From: an uncultured Eubacteriales bacterium
Lineage (GTDB): Bacteria > Bacillota > Clostridia > Oscillospirales > Oscillospiraceae
NCBI GenBank assembly: GCA_900549545.1
Contig: URPA01000003.1
Span: 12,875 to 76,874 of the forward strand
DNA length: 64,000 nt
Direction: 5' to 3'
The position numbers and the translations under genes were made by a program. Below are positions 57,738 to 64,000 of the stretch, piece after piece. The notes beneath the pieces are model-generated. The model did not search any database. It saw only the letters and a program-made list of their open reading frames with translations, and had not been told where the DNA came from. Numbering within the stretch: position 1 is the stretch's first letter; every line of letters begins with the position of its first letter.

Positions 57738-59219
57738 TTAGCCCATCTTCAAGCCATATTTTTCATTGAACTCATAGCTTGGAACCACCGTGACCTTGAC
57801 CGGTCTGTCGATAAGGCCATATTTGTAAAATATTTTCGCGTATTCATCCCCAAGACTGAGGTTATGCGGCCAATTTGACCAGCCGTCATTTGTTTTAACG
57901 ACATAGACCGTTATCTCCTCCGCGCCGCTCTCCGCCCCGGTGAGAATCTGCTGGCAAATGTCCTCCTGTATCTCGAGGGCCAGATGACCGTTTATTGCTA
58001 ATTCGTTGATGTCCTTGAAGGTGTGCCCGTCGGTATTGGTCATGGTATAGGTAAAAATGATCGCGACCGGCAGCAAAAGCTCCAAAAGCGCGAATTTCCT
58101 TACAATCAGGCAGATGCAGAGCATGACGATAAAGAGCATCACCGCGAAGAAGCCGAAAACCACGTCAATTCTGCTCAGATAATCCGTTGTCGTAATTGTG
58201 CCGAAAAGTATGAGGAAAATACCCGTTGCAAGAGCATAGGCCACCGCTATTATGACCATGGTCAGAAAGTCTTTCCGTTCCTCTTTGTTGCAACGGAAAA
58301 ACAACACAGGCACAGCCCCCGCAACAGCGAAAAGCGCAATGAGCCTTATGAGCAGGCTCGTCTCCGCCAGCTTTGCCGAGAACACTGCCAGCGAAGCCCC
58401 AAGACGTGCAAACACGCTCCCGGAGGTGTTGTAGGCGATGGACGCTCTGTCCCCTGTGCCCTCAAGGCAGAGGGCAACGAGCCACATGGCAAGTATTACG
58501 ATATACACAATATTTTCACGGGCATATTCCTTCACGCCTGATTTTGCCCGCAGGCATATTATAAGCTTATGCAAGAGATAAAAGCCCACATATGCCGCCA
58601 ACACAACGCTTGCGAAAAGATTTGAAAACACCGCAAAGTAAACGCCAGTGACGAAAAGCGCTCTCTTGAAGACGCTCCCCTCACTTATCAGTGCTCTGGA
58701 ATTCTCCACACCTATGAGCAGCATTGTCATGCCGCAGTTTAAAAGCACCGGAATGACGTAATTGAAAACACAGTTGGCGTCAAAAGTAAAAAACAAATAC
58801 TGATTGTCGGTTTTCCCCGTCCGCAGGGCGAGAAAATGAAACAGCAGGAAAAGCACGGAGAGCGCGATAGCCGTAAATCTGTCCGCGCCCATGCGCTTTT
58901 CAAGCACACGCATAAAACAATATGTATAAAAGCCAATAAACGCAGAAAACATGAGCGCCAGAACAAAAACCTGGCAACTCATAAATGAGCCCAAGCCCAG
59001 CGCCGCCATCATCCCGGACAGGTTGCCACACAGGGGCATCAAAACCTCCGGCAGCACCTTGGCAGGGTTCCACGCGCCTGGATACGGTATCGCGGCGCGG
59101 GACTGGAGGATATAAATCATATCATCCCCGTCCATTATCGGCACAGGATGCAAAACAGTGAAAAACACTGTAAAAAACGCCATCACTATTAAAATGAACA
59201 GCTTTCGGTAGTGTTTCAT
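57738..59219 (-). CDS. Large polytopic membrane protein, GT-C-like
   Basis: A 493-residue protein with about 11 membrane helices and a C-terminal extracytoplasmic domain of about 90 residues (from about 405, TDGHTFKDINELAINGHLALE). A short acidic motif after the first helix (MDGDDMIYI) is placed like the catalytic DD/DE loop of GT-C glycosyltransferases. I do not recognise the family with certainty. Its codon use is less GC-rich than its neighbours. It ends inside the valS promoter region and stands alone; a role in lipid-linked sugar transfer is only a guess. Confidence 0.7.
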   Translation of the reverse strand: MKHYRKLFILIVMAFFTVFFTVLHPVPIMDGDDMIYILQSRAAIPYPGAWNPAKVLPEVLMPLCGNLSGMMAALGLGSFMSCQVFVLALMFSAFIGFYTYCFMRVLEKRMGADRFTAIALSVLFLLFHFLALRTGKTDNQYLFFTFDANCVFNYVIPVLLNCGMTMLLIGVENSRALISEGSVFKRALFVTGVYFAVFSNLFASVVLAAYVGFYLLHKLIICLRAKSGVKEYARENIVYIVILAMWLVALCLEGTGDRASIAYNTSGSVFARLGASLAVFSAKLAETSLLIRLIALFAVAGAVPVLFFRCNKEERKDFLTMVIIAVAYALATGIFLILFGTITTTDYLSRIDVVFGFFAVMLFIVMLCICLIVRKFALLELLLPVAIIFTYTMTNTDGHTFKDINELAINGHLALEIQEDICQQILTGAESGAEEITVYVVKTNDGWSNWPHNLSLGDEYAKIFYKYGLIDRPVKVTVVPSYEFNEKYGLKMG

Positions 59220-59283
59220 GCTTATCCCTCAGCTTTTCAGTCAAAAATCACTTTGCGATTATATAACTCTCCACGCGCTCTTG

Positions 59284-60102
59284 TCAAACCTTCTGCCTAT
59301 CCAAATACTCACACGCCGAGAGCGCGGCGATATTCCCCTCGCCAACGGCCTTTGCAAGCTGATAGGGCTTGCCGGTGCAGTCCCCGGCGGCAAAAACACC
59401 GGGCACGGCGGTTGCCATATGGCGGTCGGTGACGATGCCGCCGTCCTTATACTCAAGGCCCGGCACAAGGCGCGTGACGGATACGGTGTCCTTTATTATA
59501 AACACGCCGTCCACCGCCTGCTCCTCGCCCTTATAGCGCACGGCGCCGGCCTTCTCTTCACCGAGTATCTCATACGCTCCGGGGTTCGGGTATTCATGCA
59601 CGGTACAGCCGATGGAGCGGAGAAACTGCGCGTCGTGCTTTGCCTCCTCGCTCGAGCCGATGAGGGCGACGGTCTTGCCCCGGTAGAGCATCCCGTCGCA
59701 GGTGGCGCAGTAGCTCACTCCGCGGCCAAGGAACTCCCCCTCGCCGGGGTAGAGCTTTTCCCGGGTTATCCCCGCGGCGATGATGAGGGCGGAGGCCATG
59801 TAATAATCACTCTCCACCGCGACGCCGAAGCTCTCCCCCATCGGCAGGACATTGAGCGCCCTGCCCCGGATGATCTCCGCGCCGCTGTTTTTTAGCTGCT
59901 CAGTAAGGCGGCCTGTCAGCTCCGCGCCGGAGATGGCGTCAAAGCCGGGGTAATTGGTGATCCGCTCCGCCTTATAGAGGGCAGAGGTCTTTTCGTCATT
60001 TGTAACCACGCCCACGGTTTTCCCGCGACTGCGGCAGGTAAGCGCCGCCGACACGCCCGCGCTGCCGCCGCCGATAATTATAACATCAAAGCTCTCGCTC
60101 AT
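59284..60102 (-). CDS. Thioredoxin-reductase-like FAD/NAD(P) oxidoreductase
   Basis: A 272-residue flavoprotein, shorter than TrxB (about 310). FAD motif FDVIIIGGGSAGVSAAL, redox CATC in GVSYCATCDGML (near residue 130), NAD(P) loop VALIGSSEEAKHDA (less canonical than GGGDSA) and the closing FAD block GVFAAGDCTGKPYQLAKAVGEG. The start is ATG 60102 after AAGGAGC. The disulfide pair implies electron transfer to thioredoxin or a related carrier; the altered NAD(P) site may mean an unusual donor such as ferredoxin or F420-type reductant. No partner gene is adjacent. Confidence 0.85.
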   Translation of the reverse strand: MSESFDVIIIGGGSAGVSAALTCRSRGKTVGVVTNDEKTSALYKAERITNYPGFDAISGAELTGRLTEQLKNSGAEIIRGRALNVLPMGESFGVAVESDYYMASALIIAAGITREKLYPGEGEFLGRGVSYCATCDGMLYRGKTVALIGSSEEAKHDAQFLRSIGCTVHEYPNPGAYEILGEEKAGAVRYKGEEQAVDGVFIIKDTVSVTRLVPGLEYKDGGIVTDRHMATAVPGVFAAGDCTGKPYQLAKAVGEGNIAALSACEYLDRQKV

Positions 60103-60149
60103 ATATTTTTGCTCCTTATCTTTTTTGCGTATAGTGTACCACATTTTTG

Positions 60150-60178
60150 TTGTAATTACCACCACGATAGTTTATAAT
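60150..60178 (+). promoter_or_regulatory. Sigma-A promoter of glnS
   Basis: TTGTAA (60150-60155), 17-base spacer, TATAAT (60173-60178), 35 bases before the GTG start. Confidence 0.65.
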
Positions 60179-60212
60179 ATTCGGGTATTTTACATCGATA
60201 GGAGATACTAAA

Positions 60213-61880
<1,668 letters not shown>

Positions 61881-61909
61881 GAGTTATGTAAACCTAATTT
61901 TTCAAAGAA

Positions 61910-61941
61910 AAACCGCCTTGCCCACATGGGCAAGACGGTTT
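61910..61941. terminator. Terminator between glnS and azlD
   Basis: Inverted repeat AAACCG-C-CTTGCCC / GGGCAAG-A-CGGTTT (61910-61941) with one mismatch, flanked by A- and T-rich ends; it separates convergent genes. Confidence 0.8.
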
Positions 61942-61943
61942 CT

Positions 61944-62270
61944 TTAGAATACCAGCTGCACCAGCAGCATATAGCACACTGTTCCTCCCGCGACGGAGAG
62001 GAGCATTTTTCTTTTCCATAGGTGGATGCCGACGGTCACGGCGATGGCGATAAGCTCGGGTATGCCGTGGCTTCCGGTGAGGATGCTCACATTTTTAAGA
62101 CAGTACACCACCAGCATACCGAAAACCGCCGTGGGCAGGGCCTTGCCGAGATACTGGATATACTTCGGCGTGGGGCGCTTGCCGGAGAAAACAAGAAACG
62201 GCAGAAAACGCGTGAGCATCGTTGCCAGCACGCAGACGCCTATCGTCACAACCTGCTGCCACAGTGTCAT
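61944..62270 (-). CDS. azlD: AzlD-type branched-chain amino acid export subunit
   Basis: Small membrane partner of AzlC, 108 residues and about four helices. Typical blocks are the N-terminal ATMLTRFLPFLVF and LGKALPTAVFGMLVVYCLKNV. It overlaps azlC by four bases. Confidence 0.93.
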   Translation of the reverse strand: MTLWQQVVTIGVCVLATMLTRFLPFLVFSGKRPTPKYIQYLGKALPTAVFGMLVVYCLKNVSILTGSHGIPELIAIAVTVGIHLWKRKMLLSVAGGTVCYMLLVQLVF

Positions 62271-62977
62271 ACCGGCTCACATCCTTTCTCAATTCTGCCG
62301 CGGAAAACAGTCAGCAGGCAGAGGATGCCCGCCATTGTGGGCAGCAGGAAGCTGTCCGCCCCGAAAATGACGAGACATATAAGGCTCACGCCGACGCCGA
62401 TAAAAGCCGAATAGTGCTTTTTCTCGGCCAAAATCTGCTCAAGGAAGATGACGACGAACAGTGCCGTGAGCACGAAGTCCATCCCCTCGGTGCTGAAGCT
62501 GATGAGTGAGCCTGCAAGGCCGCCGATGGTCGCCCCCACGACCCAGTAGAGCCAGTTGAGAACCGTGACAAAAAGCATGAACCAGCCCCTGTCCACATCG
62601 GGCGGGATCTTGGCAGAGAAGTTGACGGAAAATGACTCATCGCACATGCCGAAGATGAGGAAGAAGCGCTTCCAGCCGAGGCCGCTGTACTTTTCGAGCA
62701 TGGAAATTCCGTAAAACAAATGCCGCGCCTGCACCATCAGCGCCAGGAAAAAGCAGGACACCGGGGCGAAGGGGCTTAAAAGCATACTCACGCAAAGAAA
62801 CTCAAGCGAGCCGCCGAAAATGACCATAGCCATAACCATGGGGTAGACAAAGCTGAAGCCGGAGACATTCATGTACACCCCGTATGTAAGGCCGATGAAC
62901 ATGAAGCTCGCGAGTATCGGTACAGTGTGTGGAAACGCCGCCTTCAATGCCCTGCGGCGCACGCCGGTTTTATCCAT
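62267..62977 (-). CDS. azlC: AzlC-type branched-chain amino acid exporter
   Basis: Main membrane subunit of an LIV-E/AzlCD exporter, 236 residues and about five to six helices. Family blocks are FPHTVPILASFMFIGLTYGV, FGGSLEFLCVSMLLSPFAP, MVQARHLFYGISMLEKY and FGMCDESFSV. The start is ATG 62977 (MDKTGVRRRAL), where an AGAGAG element lies upstream; the preceding 17 open codons have no homology. AzlCD in Bacillus exports leucine analogues. Confidence 0.93.
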   Translation of the reverse strand: MDKTGVRRRALKAAFPHTVPILASFMFIGLTYGVYMNVSGFSFVYPMVMAMVIFGGSLEFLCVSMLLSPFAPVSCFFLALMVQARHLFYGISMLEKYSGLGWKRFFLIFGMCDESFSVNFSAKIPPDVDRGWFMLFVTVLNWLYWVVGATIGGLAGSLISFSTEGMDFVLTALFVVIFLEQILAEKKHYSAFIGVGVSLICLVIFGADSFLLPTMAGILCLLTVFRGRIEKGCEPV

Positions 62978-62993
62978 AGGTTTTCTCTCTCTT

Positions 62994-63854
62994 TTAGTTA
63001 ATAGTGTCAGGCATACCTTCCCCCGCATCTATAAGGGGCTTACACCAGCTCTCAAAGAAAAACGGGAGCATTTCGGGAGCGCTGTCCGCGACATCGGCCC
63101 AGTCTGCACCCCAGGGGCGCAGGCAGATGGTGTATTCAAACTCGTCCCCATACTCACCGGTGAAATAGAGCATGTTTTCAAATTCCGCCGCTGTCGGGTC
63201 GAGCAGCCATTGGTTTTCCGCAATGTCGCGCTGCAAGAAAAAGCCCTTGACGCTCGATGCCGTCTCCCCATCAAAGCGAAGAGATACAAGTGCCATCGGC
63301 TCATCGGCTGAACCATCCTCATCCCAGAGGATGAGCCGCCCGCTGTCGCCGGAGAGGGCTTCAATCCGCGCGCAGCAGTCAAACCAGCTGTCGGCAAAGG
63401 TGCTGTCCTCACCGGCATTGCTTATCCGCCACCAGCCGTACCAGTCGCCACACAGGGGGCCTGGGTCGGTGGGGGCAAACCAGTCCTCGGCGGCGGAAGC
63501 GCCGTCCTTTACAAAGCACAGCTCTACCCCGTCGGGAAAGCTCAGGCGCAGGACGCCATCCTTCAGGCTGCCCTCGTAGCTGCCGCTCCCTGCGGTGACG
63601 GTGATGCTCTCCCCGTCAAGCAGCCAGCGGATGCTGCCGCTCTCCGTGCCGAATTCGATGCGCCCCTTACCGCCGGGCAGGAGCTTGAGCACTCCCCCAT
63701 CCGGGCAAATGCTCTCAACGCTGACGCTCTCTCCCTGCACTCTGGCGGCGGCAAGCGCATACTCCCCGCACTCCGGCGGCATCTCGCCGGCGCAGGCGCA
63801 GAGCAGCAGGGCTATTATAATTGTGCTTAGCAGCACTGTGATTCTCTGTTTCAT
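62994..63854 (-). CDS. Hypothetical lipoprotein
   Basis: A 286-residue secreted protein. Signal peptide MKQRITVLLSTIIIALLLCACAGE has a lipobox-like LLCAC. Residues 30-110 form a beta-rich repeat region (short antiparallel strand pattern, GGVLKLLPGGKGRIEFG), and residues 118-270 a second domain with many Trp (GDWYGWWRISNAGEDSTFADSWFDC). Similar lipoproteins of unknown function are common in Clostridia. The start ATG 63854 follows TGGAGA. It is 16 bases upstream of azlC and may be cotranscribed. Confidence 0.75.
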   Translation of the reverse strand: MKQRITVLLSTIIIALLLCACAGEMPPECGEYALAAARVQGESVSVESICPDGGVLKLLPGGKGRIEFGTESGSIRWLLDGESITVTAGSGSYEGSLKDGVLRLSFPDGVELCFVKDGASAAEDWFAPTDPGPLCGDWYGWWRISNAGEDSTFADSWFDCCARIEALSGDSGRLILWDEDGSADEPMALVSLRFDGETASSVKGFFLQRDIAENQWLLDPTAAEFENMLYFTGEYGDEFEYTICLRPWGADWADVADSAPEMLPFFFESWCKPLIDAGEGMPDTIN

Positions 63855-64000
63855 GGCTTTCTCCAGGCAAAAATGTTCTATAAAAGCAGTCAATTTTTGA
63901 TCTGATTTGGCTCCCTTGTGTAAAGGGAACTGGGCAGGTTATAATGTGAAGTGCAACACCGAAAATAAAAAGAGACAATATGCAAACCGTAGTGTAAAAT
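63855..64000. other. Right-edge intergenic region
   Basis: Contains a small stem TCCCTT/AAGGGA (about 63912-63928) and a TATAAT (63940-63945) on the + strand with a weak TTGTGT 18 bases before it, possibly a promoter reading out of the window. The ATG at 63980 opens only five codons. No gene is supported. Confidence 0.35.

Overview
The window is a chromosomal segment of an endospore-forming, low-oxygen Firmicute, most likely a member of Clostridia near the Oscillospiraceae. That placement is inferred from the complete spoIIIAA-AH operon, the spoIIAA-spoIIAB-sigF operon, an alpha/beta-type small acid-soluble spore protein, a T-box in front of valS, moderately high GC content and strong GGAG-type ribosome binding sites. 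I see no rRNA, tRNA, prophage, insertion sequence or CRISPR array.

Layout. 1-4.7 kb (+ strand): cell-surface glycan export (Wzm/Wzt-like ABC transporter), a sugar acyltransferase plus DegT-type aminotransferase pair, and a glycosyltransferase. 4.8-11.2 kb (- strand): rmlA-rmlC-rmlB-GT2-rmlD-WbsX/RgpF, which makes dTDP-L-rhamnose and probably a rhamnose-containing polymer. 11.8-16.3 kb (-): the eight-gene spoIIIA operon. 16.4-21.1 kb: a small membrane protein, a SASP gene with a sigma-G-like promoter, an opine-dehydrogenase-like enzyme, a P-type ATPase homologue that has lost its catalytic residues, and a HAD phosphatase. 21.1-28.4 kb (+): a hairpin array, a large Fe-S flavoprotein, hypA, a lipoprotein, rplU-rpmA and obg. 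28.5-32.6 kb (-): KtrAB potassium uptake, a processive-type GT2 and a VTT/DedA-like protein. 33-38.4 kb: amino-sugar genes (NagB-like, glmM, GlmU-C-like), a DUF421/DUF4363 pair, nrdR and a 2-hydroxyacid dehydrogenase. 38.6-42.1 kb: prmA, an ArsR-controlled permease/thioredoxin operon and two small membrane proteins. 42.4-51.4 kb (-): a complete shikimate/phenylalanine/tyrosine operon (aroF-tyrA-aroB-aroA-aroC-pheA-aroEK-aroQ-DUF554). 51.4-54.5 kb (-): an XRE regulator, spoIIA and a GNAT gene. 54.8-64 kb: valS with T-box, an orphan membrane protein, a thioredoxin-reductase-like flavoprotein, glnS, azlCD and a lipoprotein.

The two strongest observations are these. (1) The aromatic operon is preceded by a consensus promoter, an 18-codon leader peptide with seven Phe/Tyr codons, and mutually exclusive 1:2, 2:3 and 3:4 RNA pairings ending in an intrinsic terminator. 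This is a ribosome-mediated attenuator of the kind classically known from enteric bacteria, found here in a Firmicute where T-boxes are the usual solution. (2) The gene at 18563-20557 has P1B-type ATPase architecture, but the phospho-acceptor Asp is Cys, the CPC motif is SPS, HP is HG and GDGxND is lost, while the TGE motif is kept. It therefore looks like a pseudo-ATPase, and a HAD phosphatase gene overlaps its 3' end.

Other points of interest are a NagB-like gene with no canonical start codon and altered active-site residues, duplicate ArsR operators, two copies of a multi-hairpin intergenic repeat, and an L27 gene without the Prp-cleaved extension and without prp beside it.
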